34,468 nt of DNA from an uncultured Rhodoblastus sp. (GTDB lineage Bacteria; Pseudomonadota; Alphaproteobacteria; Rhizobiales; Beijerinckiaceae): assembly GCF_903903185.1 (NCBI RefSeq), contig NZ_CAIUXT010000212.1, forward strand, positions 1-34,468. Reading direction: 5' to 3'. Each line of letters starts with the position of its first letter. The first letter of the stretch is position 1. Shown in pieces: positions 24,160 to 31,937 of the stretch. The notes under the pieces were generated by a model, which was not told where the DNA came from, made no database searches, and saw only the letters and a program-made list of their open reading frames with translations. Made by a program: the position numbers and the translations under genes.

Positions 24160-26253
24160 ATGCGTCCCTCGCTTCTCGACCCCCTTTTCGCCGAAGCGAG
24201 CGCCCTGCCCGGCGTCGGGCCCAAGACCGGAAAGCTTTTCGACCGGCTGCTCGGCGGCTCAGGCCAACCGGCGCGGGTGCTCGACGTCTTGCTGCATCTG
24301 CCTGTCTCCTTCGTCGACCGCCGCAACCGGCCGAAAATCGCCCAGGCGCCCCTCGGCGCCGTCTCGACCCTGAAGGTCCGCGTGACCGAGCACCGCCCGC
24401 CGCGCGGCAAGGGACCCTATCGGGTGCTGACCGAGGACGAGACCGGCGATCTGACGCTGATCTTCTTTCACGCCAATTCCGGCTGGATCGAAAAACTGCT
24501 GCCGGTCGGCGCCACGCGCTGGGTGTCGGGCCTCGTCGAGATTTTCGACTTTTATCGGCAGATGGTCCATCCGGACCGCGTGCTCGACGAGGCCGGGCTC
24601 AAGGCCCTGCCCCCGGTCGAGCCGGTCTATGGCCTGACCGAGGGCCTGTTCCAGCGCGTCGCTGCCAAAGCGGCGGCGGCGGCGCTCGACCGCCTGCCCG
24701 CGCTGCCGGAATGGCTCGACGACAAGAATCTGCGCGCCGCCGGCTGGGGCACATTCGCCGCCAGCCTGAGCCAGCTGCATCATCCGCAACAGCCGGCGGA
24801 CATCGCGCCCGAAGGGCCTTTTTGGGCGCGGCTGGCCTATGACGAACTCTTGTCGCATCAACTGGCGCTGCGGCTGGTGCGCGCCCGGATGCAGAAGCTC
24901 GGCGGCCGCGCGCAAACAGGCGACGGCGCATTGACCGCCCGGATTTTGCGCGCCCTGCCCTTCGCATTGACCGGCGACCAGCAAAACGCCTTTGCCGAGA
25001 TTTCCGCCGATCTCGCCAGTGAAAGGCGGATGTTGCGGCTGTTGCAGGGCGATGTCGGCTCCGGCAAGACCCTTGTCGCGCTGCTCGCCATGGCGCAGGT
25101 CATCGAGAGCGGGCGCCAAACGGCCCTGATGGCGCCGACGGAAATTCTCGCGCGCCAGCATTACGCCACGATCAGGCCGCTCGCCGAGGCCTGCGGCCTG
25201 ACGGCGGCGCTGATCACCGGGCGCGACAAGGTCGCCGAGCGCCGCGCCACGCTCGAAGGTTTTGCAAGCGGCGCGATCCAGATCGCCATCGGCACCCATG
25301 CCCTGGTGCAAGACGACGTCGCCTTCGCCGATCTCGGCCTCGCGGTGATCGACGAGCAGCACCGTTTCGGCGTCAACCAGCGCGTGACGCTCGCCGACAA
25401 GGGCGCCTGCGTCGATGTGCTGACGATGACCGCGACGCCGATCCCGCGCACGCTGGCTCTGGCCTATTTCGGCGACATGGAAGTCTCGTCGCTGCGCGAA
25501 AAGCCGCCGGGCCGCAAACCGATCGATACGCGGGCGGTCAATGCCGCGCGCATCGACGAAGTCGTCGCCGGCCTCGCCCGCGCGGTAGAGGCCGGCGCGC
25601 GCGTCTATTGGGTCTGCCCGCTGGTCGAGGGCAGCGAGGACTCCGATCTCGCGGCGGCGAAAGACCGCGTCGAGGATCTGCGGCAAATTTTCGGCGACCG
25701 GGTCGGCCTCGTCCATGGCCAGATGAAAGGCCGCGACAAGGACGCCGCGATGGCGGCTTTTTCCGCCGGCGAGACCAAAATCCTGGTCGCCACCACGGTG
25801 ATCGAGGTCGGCGTCAACGTGCCGGAGGCGACGATCATGGTGATCGAACACGCCGAGCGTTTCGGGCTGGCGCAATTGCACCAGTTGCGCGGGCGCGTCG
25901 GCCGGGGCGCGGCCAAATCCTCCTGCATCCTGCTCTATTGCCAGCCGCTCGGCGACACCGCCCGGGCGCGTCTGGAAATCCTGCGCGACACCGAGGACGG
26001 CTTCCGCATCGCCGAGGAGGATTTGCGGCTGCGCGGCGAGGGCGAGGTGCTGGGCGCCCGTCAGTCCGGCGCGCCCGGCTTCAGGATCGCGCGGCTCGAT
26101 CTCCACGCCGCGCTGTTGCGCATGGCGCGCGACGAAGCCGAACGCGTGCTGGAGCAGGACCCGCAACTGACCGGCGCGCGCGGCGAGACCCTGCGGCTGC
26201 TGCTCTATCTGTTCGAGCGCGATTCGGCGTTGCGGCTGTTGCGCGCCGGTTGA
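24160..26253 (+). CDS. recG: ATP-dependent DNA helicase RecG
   Basis: A 697-residue helicase that regresses stalled replication forks and processes branched DNA. The N-terminal wedge/OB region covers about residues 1-170 (PGVGPKTGKLFDRLLG, LHLPVSFVDRR, the OB strand LTLIFFHANSGWIEKLL). The motor has Walker A LLQGDVGSGKTLVALLA (about 292-308), VIDEQHRFGVNQR (about 395), TMTATPIPRTLALAYFGDM, ATTVIEVGVNVPEA and LRGRVGRG. The C-terminus has the RecG-specific LRLRGEGEVLGARQSG. Length is normal. It is followed by palindromic sequence rather than another operon gene. Confidence 0.97.
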   Translation: MRPSLLDPLFAEASALPGVGPKTGKLFDRLLGGSGQPARVLDVLLHLPVSFVDRRNRPKIAQAPLGAVSTLKVRVTEHRPPRGKGPYRVLTEDETGDLTLIFFHANSGWIEKLLPVGATRWVSGLVEIFDFYRQMVHPDRVLDEAGLKALPPVEPVYGLTEGLFQRVAAKAAAAALDRLPALPEWLDDKNLRAAGWGTFAASLSQLHHPQQPADIAPEGPFWARLAYDELLSHQLALRLVRARMQKLGGRAQTGDGALTARILRALPFALTGDQQNAFAEISADLASERRMLRLLQGDVGSGKTLVALLAMAQVIESGRQTALMAPTEILARQHYATIRPLAEACGLTAALITGRDKVAERRATLEGFASGAIQIAIGTHALVQDDVAFADLGLAVIDEQHRFGVNQRVTLADKGACVDVLTMTATPIPRTLALAYFGDMEVSSLREKPPGRKPIDTRAVNAARIDEVVAGLARAVEAGARVYWVCPLVEGSEDSDLAAAKDRVEDLRQIFGDRVGLVHGQMKGRDKDAAMAAFSAGETKILVATTVIEVGVNVPEATIMVIEHAERFGLAQLHQLRGRVGRGAAKSSCILLYCQPLGDTARARLEILRDTEDGFRIAEEDLRLRGEGEVLGARQSGAPGFRIARLDLHAALLRMARDEAERVLEQDPQLTGARGETLRLLLYLFERDSALRLLRAG

Positions 26254-26262
26254 AGCCTGCTC

Positions 26263-26285
26263 CCAAAAAGTTGGAGACTTTTTGG
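26263..26285 (+). terminator. Hairpin after recG
   Basis: CCAAAAAGT (26263-26271) and ACTTTTTGG (26277-26285) form a perfect 9-bp stem with a TGGAG loop, 10 bp after the recG stop. No T run follows, so its role as a terminator is uncertain; it may be part of a repeat family. Confidence 0.45.
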
Positions 26286-26318
26286 ATGAGAATATCCTTT
26301 TAAAACAAATTCCGGAGC

Positions 26319-26348
26319 CTGTTCGACGAATGGCCATTCGTCGAACAG
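26319..26348. repeat. 30-bp perfect palindrome
   Basis: CTGTTCGACGAATGG is followed immediately by its exact reverse complement. The palindrome has no loop, lies between recG and the lipoprotein gene and could be a protein-binding site, a cruciform or part of a dispersed element. Confidence 0.75.
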
Positions 26349-26419
26349 CTTCTGGAAACTCTTGACCGCGCTTCTTGTTTGGCAAAAGATGAAATTTGCG
26401 GTTTTTTTGGGAGCCGCCC

Positions 26420-26791
26420 ATGCGCCTCGTCCTTGTTGGTCCTGTCCTGTCGCCTGCCGGAATTCTGGCTCTGACGCTCGCCGTCGCCGGATGCAACGCC
26501 AACCGCGCGTCCCCCCTCGTCGAACTCGCGGCGCCGGCCATGCCGTCCTACGTTCGCGTTTCGCCGCCCGAGTCGCGCCTGCCGCAGGCGGGCGGCTGCG
26601 CCGGCGACATCGCCAATTTCCGCACCGTTCAGGACAATGACCTCGCCGCGGGCCATGTGGACAAGAGCATTTACGACCAGATCCGGACCGAACTCGCCGA
26701 GGCGGAACAGGCGTGCGCCCAGGGCGACACGCTCCGCGCCCAGGGACTTTTGCGCGCCGCCAAGGAAAAGCACGGCTATCCGGCTGGGTGA
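26420..26791 (+). CDS. Small putative lipoprotein, function unknown
   Basis: A 123-residue protein with an N-terminal hydrophobic segment (about residues 1-25) ending in the lipobox VAGC (L-A-V-A-G-C), so it is probably a lipid-anchored envelope protein. The mature part is short: a Pro-rich stretch (about 30-52), then PQAGGCAGDIANFRTVQDND and a helical, charged end with two helices (IYDQIRTELAEAEQAC and RAQGLLRAAKEKHG). Two further cysteines (GGCAG and EQACAQ) could pair. The motif LPQAGGCAGDIANFR..Q.ND occurs in conserved alphaproteobacterial hypothetical proteins as far as I recall; no function is known. The ATG at 26420 has GGGAG 6-7 bases upstream; an in-frame TTG at 26396 is less likely. 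Confidence 0.7.
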   Translation: MRLVLVGPVLSPAGILALTLAVAGCNANRASPLVELAAPAMPSYVRVSPPESRLPQAGGCAGDIANFRTVQDNDLAAGHVDKSIYDQIRTELAEAEQACAQGDTLRAQGLLRAAKEKHGYPAG

Positions 26792-26836
26792 GCTCGAGCG
26801 CAAACGCCCTTCAATTCAATGACCTCTTGGTGAGGA

Positions 26837-26874
26837 GCTCGACAGTGGGCCTCCAAGGACGCCCACTGTCGAGC
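26837..26874. repeat. Inverted repeat in palindrome cluster
   Basis: GCTCGACAGTGGGC (26837-26850) and GCCCACTGTCGAGC (26861-26874) form a perfect 14-bp stem around a 10-base loop. It lies just past the lipoprotein gene and next to a second palindromic unit at 26940-26988. Confidence 0.75.
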
Positions 26875-26939
26875 GTCTCGAACCATGGGCAGATGCCCGG
26901 GCTCGACCAGAGCGCGGCTGAACCATCGAGGCCAATGAT

Positions 26940-26988
26940 CCCCTCGTGCTTCGAGACGGCCCTTTCAGGGCCTCCTCAGCATGAGGGG
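26940..26988. repeat. REP-like palindromic element overlapping the NUDIX gene end
   Basis: CCCCTCGTGCT at the left pairs with AGCATGAGGGG at the right with one G-T mismatch, and GGCCCT/AGGGCC pairs inside. The wording CTCGTGCTTCGAGAC and CTCCTCAGCATGAGG is that of palindromic intergenic repeats common in Hyphomicrobiales. Its right half (from 26965) lies inside the NUDIX coding region. Confidence 0.7.
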
Positions 26989-27717
26989 CTTTGCTCCCGC
27001 GGCGCCCGCCGCGAAAGCGTCGCGCAAAAAAATCTGGATGAAATCGGGCATTCGCCCGGCGTCAATATCCGCCGCGCCACGCACCGCATGGAGCCGGGCG
27101 AGTTCCGCCTGCGGATCGTCGGCGATGAATTCTTGCGCCCTCGCGCAGGCTTGCGCCGCCGGAAGCCCCAAAAATCTGAGCTGCATGCAGGCGATCTTCT
27201 GGCCCGCGACGACGATGCGCCAGCCGGGCGCAGGCGGGGCTTCTTCCGGCGAAAACCCGGTCTCCTCCAGCATTTCGCGCGCCACGCTGGCGGCAAGATC
27301 GACGGTCTCGCCGCGAATATCATTGGGATCGGGCGTGCCGGCGGCGAAATAGATTTTGCCGGCGTTCATGGTGTGGGCGCCGCTTTCGCCGAGCAGCCAG
27401 GCGCCGTCGCGCGAGCGCAAGGCGGCCATCGAAAAGCAGTTGTAAACCGCGCGGTCGGGGAAGCCGAAATCGCGCCAGGCGAGAAAGTTGCGGAAATCGG
27501 TCTCGAAAAAGCCGCCGCGCAACAGGCCGCCGTCCGGCGTCGCCAGAATTTCGGCCTCGCGCAGCAATAAAACCCTGCCGTCGAATAATTTCGGCTTTTC
27601 GGCAAGCCGTTCGCGCCAATGCGCGTCGATCCGCGCCGCCTCGTCGCGGGCGAAATCCCACGGGCCGGGTTTTAGCGCGGTTTCAATCCGCGCGACGCTG
27701 AAAATTCCGTTTCGCAT
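26965..27717 (-). CDS. NUDIX hydrolase family protein
   Basis: A 250-residue protein with a NUDIX fold, the family that cleaves nucleoside diphosphates linked to other groups. The catalytic helix AREMLEETGFSPEE (about residues 147-160) keeps the REUxEExGU half of the NUDIX box. The first half is degenerate: by spacing, a Val rather than Glu stands at the conserved position before RE, with an Asp next to it. The N-terminal half (about 1-85) is a lead domain with no match I recognise. The protein ends in GAKPLMLRRP, encoded by a palindromic repeat rather than by family sequence. The start ATG is at 27717; the gene is divergent from the antiporter gene. The substrate is unknown. Confidence 0.75.
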   Translation of the reverse strand: MRNGIFSVARIETALKPGPWDFARDEAARIDAHWRERLAEKPKLFDGRVLLLREAEILATPDGGLLRGGFFETDFRNFLAWRDFGFPDRAVYNCFSMAALRSRDGAWLLGESGAHTMNAGKIYFAAGTPDPNDIRGETVDLAASVAREMLEETGFSPEEAPPAPGWRIVVAGQKIACMQLRFLGLPAAQACARAQEFIADDPQAELARLHAVRGAADIDAGRMPDFIQIFLRDAFAAGAAGAKPLMLRRP

Positions 27718-27800
27718 GAAATCCGCCCATGACGCGCGCTTTCGCTAAAACTTTGGCGCGACGCGCAAATCCGTTATCCTGTTTGCGGTGGAGAAAGCAA

Positions 27801-29585
27801 TTGGCCGTCCATTTCGATCTGGAGCCCTACAAGACGCCGCTGCTGTTTCTGGCGGTCGCCGGCGTGGTCGTGCCCTTGTTCCGGCGCCTGCGCGTCAGCC
27901 CGGTGCTCGGCTTCCTCATCGCCGGCATGGCCATCGGCCCGCACGGGCTCGGCCGCCTCGAAAAAATCACCGCGCTCGGCCTGCCCTTTCTCGGAGCGGA
28001 CGACAACATAGGCCCGGTCGCGGAATTCGGCGTCGTCTTCCTGTTGTTCAACATTGGCCTCGAATTATCGCTGGAGCGCCTGCGCCTGCTGCGCCGCTTC
28101 GTGTTCGGCCTCGGCGCCTTGCAGATGCTGGTTTGCAGCGCGGCGCTGTTCGGCGTGGCGCGCGCTTTCGGCCTGCCGCCGCCCGCCTCGCTCGAACTGG
28201 GCGCGGCGCTGGCGCTTTCCTCCACCGCCATCACCGTGCCCGTTTTGGCCGAACGACGCCGGCTCAACACAATGTCGGGGCGCGCGGTGTTTTCCGTGCT
28301 GCTGTTCCAGGATCTCATGGTCGCGCCGATCCTGTTCGCGACGACGCAATTCGGCGCCGCGCCGGAAGCCGGACAAAGCCTGTTCTGGACTTTTGGCCCG
28401 GCTGTTCTGGGGGTGGCGCTGATCGTCGTCATCGGGCGTCTCGCGCTGCGGCCCCTGTTCCATCTGGTCGCCGCCGCGCGCTCGCCCGAATTGTTCATGG
28501 CCGCCTGCCTGCTGGTGGTGACCGGCGCGGCGGTGACGGCGGCCATGGCCGGCCTGTCGATGGCGCTCGGCGCCTTCATCGCCGGGCTCCTGCTGGCGGA
28601 AACCGAATATCGCCGCGCCGTGGAACTGGCCATCGACCCGTTCAAGGGCCTGCTGCTCGGGCTGTTCTTCGTCTCGGTCGGCGCCGGCCTCGATCCCTTG
28701 CAGGTGGTCGCCCATCCCGGCCCGACGCTCGGCATCGCCTTCGGGCTGATCGCGATCAAGACGCCGCTGATCGCCGCTCTGGCGCTGCTGTTCGGACCGA
28801 GCCGCCGCCAGTCCGGCGAGATTGGCCTGATGCTCGGACCGGGCGGCGAATTCGCCTTCATCGTGCTCGCCGCCGCCCAGTCGGCGAAAATCCTTTCGGC
28901 CGAACTCGCAGGACAGGCGCTGGTCGGCGTCACCCTGTCGATGGCGCTGATTCCGCTGTTCGCGCTGGCTGTGCGCGGCGGCAGGCCGTCGCGCGGAAAA
29001 ATCCCCGCCGGCCCCGAGCCCGACGAACTCGCGCCGGCCTCGCGCGTCATCGTCGTCGGCTATGGACGGGTGGGCCAGATGGTCTGCGCGCTGATGCGCA
29101 CGCATGAGGTGGATTATCTCTGCATCGACGGCGACCCCGGCATCGCCGCCCAGGCGCGGGGGCGCGGCGAGCCGGTCTATTGGGGCGACGCCACGAGGCG
29201 CGATTTTCTCGAAAGCTGCGGGCTGGCGCAGGCGCGCGCCGTCGTCGTCACCATGCATACGCCGAGCGCGGTGGACGCGGTGGTGCGCCAGGTGCGCGAA
29301 TCGCATGCCGACCTGACCATTGTCGCGCGCGCACGCGACGCCGCCCACGCCCGCGCGCTCTACAAGCTCGGCGCCACGGACGCCGTGCCGGAGACGATGG
29401 AGGCCAGCCTGCAATTGTCGGAAGCGGCGCTGGTCGATATCGGCGTTCCGATGGGGCTGGTGATCGCCTCGATCCACGAACAGCGCGACCTTTATCGCAA
29501 GGAATTGCTCGCCGACGAGAGCGTCAGCGCGCCGCCGCGACCGTTCGTCGGGCGGCGGTGGAAGAAGAAGCCGGCGAAGGGATAG
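27801..29585 (+). CDS. Kef-type K+/H+ antiporter (CPA2) with TrkA-N domain
   Basis: A 594-residue monovalent cation:proton antiporter. About 12 membrane segments cover residues 10-390, with the CPA2 hallmarks GFLIAGMAIGPHGLG (near the start), ELSLERL, ALALSSTAITVPVLAE and LGAFIAGLLLAETEYR. A cytosolic regulatory TrkA-N (RCK) domain follows from about residue 415, with the nucleotide-binding loop IVVGYGRVGQMV and acidic strand end YLCIDGDP. It probably exports K+ under nucleotide or glutathione-type control, as KefB/KefC do. The TTG at 27801 is preferred because GGTGGAG sits just upstream and the protein then begins like its relatives; an in-frame ATG at 27729 adds 24 basic residues, has no ribosome binding site and lies only 12 bp from the divergent NUDIX start. 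Confidence 0.88.
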   Translation: MAVHFDLEPYKTPLLFLAVAGVVVPLFRRLRVSPVLGFLIAGMAIGPHGLGRLEKITALGLPFLGADDNIGPVAEFGVVFLLFNIGLELSLERLRLLRRFVFGLGALQMLVCSAALFGVARAFGLPPPASLELGAALALSSTAITVPVLAERRRLNTMSGRAVFSVLLFQDLMVAPILFATTQFGAAPEAGQSLFWTFGPAVLGVALIVVIGRLALRPLFHLVAAARSPELFMAACLLVVTGAAVTAAMAGLSMALGAFIAGLLLAETEYRRAVELAIDPFKGLLLGLFFVSVGAGLDPLQVVAHPGPTLGIAFGLIAIKTPLIAALALLFGPSRRQSGEIGLMLGPGGEFAFIVLAAAQSAKILSAELAGQALVGVTLSMALIPLFALAVRGGRPSRGKIPAGPEPDELAPASRVIVVGYGRVGQMVCALMRTHEVDYLCIDGDPGIAAQARGRGEPVYWGDATRRDFLESCGLAQARAVVVTMHTPSAVDAVVRQVRESHADLTIVARARDAAHARALYKLGATDAVPETMEASLQLSEAALVDIGVPMGLVIASIHEQRDLYRKELLADESVSAPPRPFVGRRWKKKPAKG

Positions 29586-29767
29586 GCCAATGCCGCCTGT
29601 CCGGTTGGGGTCCGCCGACCGGCGCGCAGCGTTCGGGCGCGGAAGCCGCGCGTCTCCAACGGCGCCTCAGGCACAGTCGCCATTCGGTTGAAACCGGACG
29701 TTTGCAGGACGCGCACCGCATACGGATGAGCAATCTTCGCTGTCCTCAAAGCTCCTAGAGCATTTCT

Positions 29768-29795
29768 CGCCTATCGTGACTCGTCACGATAGGCG
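29768..29795. repeat. Perfect 13-bp inverted repeat
   Basis: CGCCTATCGTGAC and GTCACGATAGGCG are separated by two bases. The preceding CTAGAGCATTTCTC (about 29754-29767) resembles the edge of dispersed intergenic repeats of alphaproteobacteria. Confidence 0.8.
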
Positions 29796-29828
29796 GATCC
29801 CTCGCATAAGCTCGGCGTCGCATTCGCT

Positions 29829-29874
29829 CCTAAGAGCCTTCCCCGCTTCAAGTGAAGCGGGGAAGGCTCTTAGG
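29829..29874. repeat. Perfect 22-bp inverted repeat with 2-base loop
   Basis: The left arm (29829-29850) begins CCTAAGAGCC and ends CCGCTTCA; the right arm (29853-29874) is its exact reverse complement. Only two bases separate the arms. It sits 33 bp from the previous palindrome. Confidence 0.85.
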
Positions 29875-29976
29875 CCGGACGTTTGGTCCGACCTCGGCCA
29901 GGGTAGGCAAACCCGTGGCAGGCGATTTCATCGATTTTTCTTGGCGCGGACCACAAATCCGTCGCCCCGATCACGT

Positions 29977-30252
29977 TCAGCGGAAATATTTGCGTCGCAG
30001 TCGCGACTTTCCGGTTGGTTCGAACTCAGCCCTGCATTCCGGCGATAATTGAGTCAGGTTCCCTTTAAGACAGCCCTCAATCCGGGGGACGTCCGGGATC
30101 GCCGAGGAGCAAAATCGGAATGCGTCGCCCATGCAGGCCGACCGTTCGTCCGGGGTTCCTTGCGCCAAAGCCACGGAACTCCCCATGGTGAGAAAGGCGC
30201 CCCCCAATGCCGTCAGCAGAGCCAATCCACGGTACGATTTGGAGGTTTTCAT
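29977..30252 (-). CDS. Small Cys-rich secreted protein
   Basis: A 91-residue exported protein. Residues 1-31 form a signal peptide (GLALLTALGGAFLTMGSSVALAQ). The mature part has four cysteines in the pattern ACMGDAFRFC...EGCLKGN...PECRAEF, the form of the Cys-rich repeat (one repeat unit) found in many small secreted alphaproteobacterial proteins; two disulfides are likely. Function is unknown. It follows the beta-barrel gene by 26 bp on the same strand, so the two are probably cotranscribed. The start ATG at 30252 has AAAGG upstream at about 11 bases. Confidence 0.8.
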   Translation of the reverse strand: MKTSKSYRGLALLTALGGAFLTMGSSVALAQGTPDERSACMGDAFRFCSSAIPDVPRIEGCLKGNLTQLSPECRAEFEPTGKSRLRRKYFR

Positions 30253-30278
30253 TTTCGATGGCCTTTGGATAGCCTTGA

Positions 30279-31139
30279 TCAGAAGATGAACGTAACCTGC
30301 GTGCGCAATTGCCAGTCCGGCCCAAAGTCCGGCTTCACCAGATTATAATAGGCGCCCAGGCTTAAATTGACCGGCAGCTTGTCGAACAGCTTGATCACGC
30401 GGCCCGCGCCGCCGCCGATCGGAACCGTCCATTTGGTTCCCGGCGTGTCCCAGTTGGCGGTGAGGATCGGCGAACTCATGACATACCAGCCCTGGCCGAA
30501 ATTATAGTTGACGAAGGGCTGGGTCAGGAAATTGTTGTAGCCGTTCCCAAAACGCCCGAAAGTTCCGCCGAGCGACCAGACGTTGTTGACCAGCACGCCC
30601 GCGACCCAGGGGCCGTTCGAATAGACGATGACGCCGGAGGCGCCGCCGCCCCAGACGCTGGAGCCGAGATTGGCCGAACTGGCGGTCGGGATCTGCGCCA
30701 CCGGGCCGAGGCCCCACAGCCAGCCGTTGGTCGGGTTGCGCGGCGACAGGAAGGCCGTAAAGGTCGTGGCCCCCGTGCCGACCGGCGTGGTCGGCAAAGG
30801 CGACAGGTCCGGGCTCCAGACCACCGGCAGGATGGTGCGGGTGATGACATTCCAGTCGTCGTTGACGTGGATCGGAATCACCGGCTGGATATTCAGGATT
30901 TCCTGCGCGCCCTTGTGCGGGCCGACGCCGAAATTGGTGTTGCTCTGGAACGGGAAGCTGTAGAGGTCGCCAACCGGATTCTGCAGCTTCTTGGCGAGGT
31001 CCGAGGCGCTCGCGCCCCCCGCGTCGTCGCCCGGCGCCGCAGCGACAGCCGCCGGTTCGGCGCGTACGGGAGACAGGCCGGCCGAGACCGCGGCGGTCAG
31101 GATCGTCGCCAGTAACGCCGGTTTGGCGATCTGTCTCAT
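30279..31139 (-). CDS. Outer-membrane beta-barrel protein, neuromedin U-like family
   Basis: A 286-residue exported protein. A signal peptide lies at residues 1-27 (PALLATILTAAVSAGLSPVRA). The mature domain starts after an Ala/Gly-rich linker at SDLAKKLQNPVGDLYSFPFQ and is full of short alternating strands (INIQPVIPIHVNDDWNVITRTILPV, WLWGLGPVAQIPTAS), ending in Phe as in outer-membrane barrels (QVTFIF). Related bacterial proteins are commonly annotated neuromedin U or transporter, names with no established bacterial function. It is followed by the Cys-rich gene (26 bp gap) and is divergent from the DUF2721 gene across 229 bp. Confidence 0.78.
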   Translation of the reverse strand: MRQIAKPALLATILTAAVSAGLSPVRAEPAAVAAAPGDDAGGASASDLAKKLQNPVGDLYSFPFQSNTNFGVGPHKGAQEILNIQPVIPIHVNDDWNVITRTILPVVWSPDLSPLPTTPVGTGATTFTAFLSPRNPTNGWLWGLGPVAQIPTASSANLGSSVWGGGASGVIVYSNGPWVAGVLVNNVWSLGGTFGRFGNGYNNFLTQPFVNYNFGQGWYVMSSPILTANWDTPGTKWTVPIGGGAGRVIKLFDKLPVNLSLGAYYNLVKPDFGPDWQLRTQVTFIF

Positions 31140-31368
31140 CGGGCTAAACCTCGGCTTGCGATTCCGGTTCGATCTGCGATGCTTTACAAAACCATATCAA
31201 GAAAAGCACGAGGCGAACAGGCGCAAACGTTCCGATCTCTGGCGCCTTCCGGGATCGGGTCCATCCGAAGCCCGCGAATTTGCCCGAATCGACAGGAGCG
31301 GCGGCATCCGGCGGCGCCGGCATCCCCGGACCCAGCTCCCTCGCGGCGCCAACAAGTCAGGTTCAAAC

Positions 31369-31866
31369 ATGTCCGACGCCTTCGATGTCGTTCACCTCTC
31401 GACCGTGATTTCCCAGGTGACGGCGCCCGCCTTCCTTCTGAGCGCGGTGGCCTCGACCGTCGCGGTCCTGATCACCCGGCTGAACCGTGTCTCCGACGCC
31501 TACCGTTCGATCGAAGCCCTGCCGGACGAAGATCCGGCGGCGGCCGATTCCAGGGCCGAACTTCCGGACCTGATGTTGCGCGCCCATTTCATGTATCGCG
31601 CCATTTTCTGGTCCGTCGCCAGCGGCATCTGCACCTGCATGCTGGTCATCATCATGTTCATGAGCGCACTTCTGGACTTCGAGCATCAGGTCGGGGCGGC
31701 GGTGCTCTTCATCATCGCCATGGCGCTGTTCACCGCGTCCATGATCTATCTCGCGCGCGAAGTGCATCTGAGCCACATGGGAAGCTTCAGCAGCAGGGGA
31801 ATCGGCGCCGTTTTCGGCCGCCGCCACCCCCCGCCAAGGCGCGACGCCGGCGACGGCGAACGCTGA
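31369..31866 (+). CDS. DUF2721 family membrane protein
   Basis: A 165-residue inner-membrane protein with three hydrophobic segments: about residues 12-35 (VISQVTAPAFLLSAVASTVAVLITRLNR), 80-105 (AIFWSVASGICTCMLVIIMFMSAL) and 112-132. The first one ends in RLNRVSDAYR, which with the LMLRAHFMYRAI helix before the second is the family signature. The end is basic and disordered. No function is known for DUF2721. The start ATG at 31369 has AGG about 9 bases upstream; a longer frame open from 30991 is rejected because its extra residues are not protein-like. Confidence 0.8.
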   Translation: MSDAFDVVHLSTVISQVTAPAFLLSAVASTVAVLITRLNRVSDAYRSIEALPDEDPAAADSRAELPDLMLRAHFMYRAIFWSVASGICTCMLVIIMFMSALLDFEHQVGAAVLFIIAMALFTASMIYLAREVHLSHMGSFSSRGIGAVFGRRHPPPRRDAGDGER

Positions 31867-31937
31867 ACAGGGGCTAAGTACGCCCGAAGACCCTTGCATT
31901 TCAAGGAGAACGCCGCAACGCCTTCGCGCCGCGCGCC

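Larger units (their letters stand above)
29586..29976. other. 391-bp gene-free stretch with two strong hairpins
   Basis: Nothing resembling a gene is seen. The antiporter (plus strand) and the Cys-rich gene (minus strand) converge here. The two long perfect inverted repeats at 29768-29795 and 29829-29874 are listed separately and could terminate both transcripts. The short ATTTCTC and CTAGAGCAT stretch before them resembles the edge of dispersed alphaproteobacterial intergenic repeats. Confidence 0.55.

Noticed and set aside
26319..26348. Phage attachment site
   Set aside because: There is no integrase or tRNA nearby, and attachment cores are direct rather than inverted repeats between two ends.
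24259..26541. 760-codon minus-strand frame antisense to recG
   Set aside because: RecG motifs cover the plus strand throughout; the reverse frame is a shadow.
28065..29477. 470-codon minus-strand frame antisense to the antiporter
   Set aside because: Composition is Gln/Arg/His-rich without any recognisable domain, while the plus strand shows antiporter and TrkA-N motifs.
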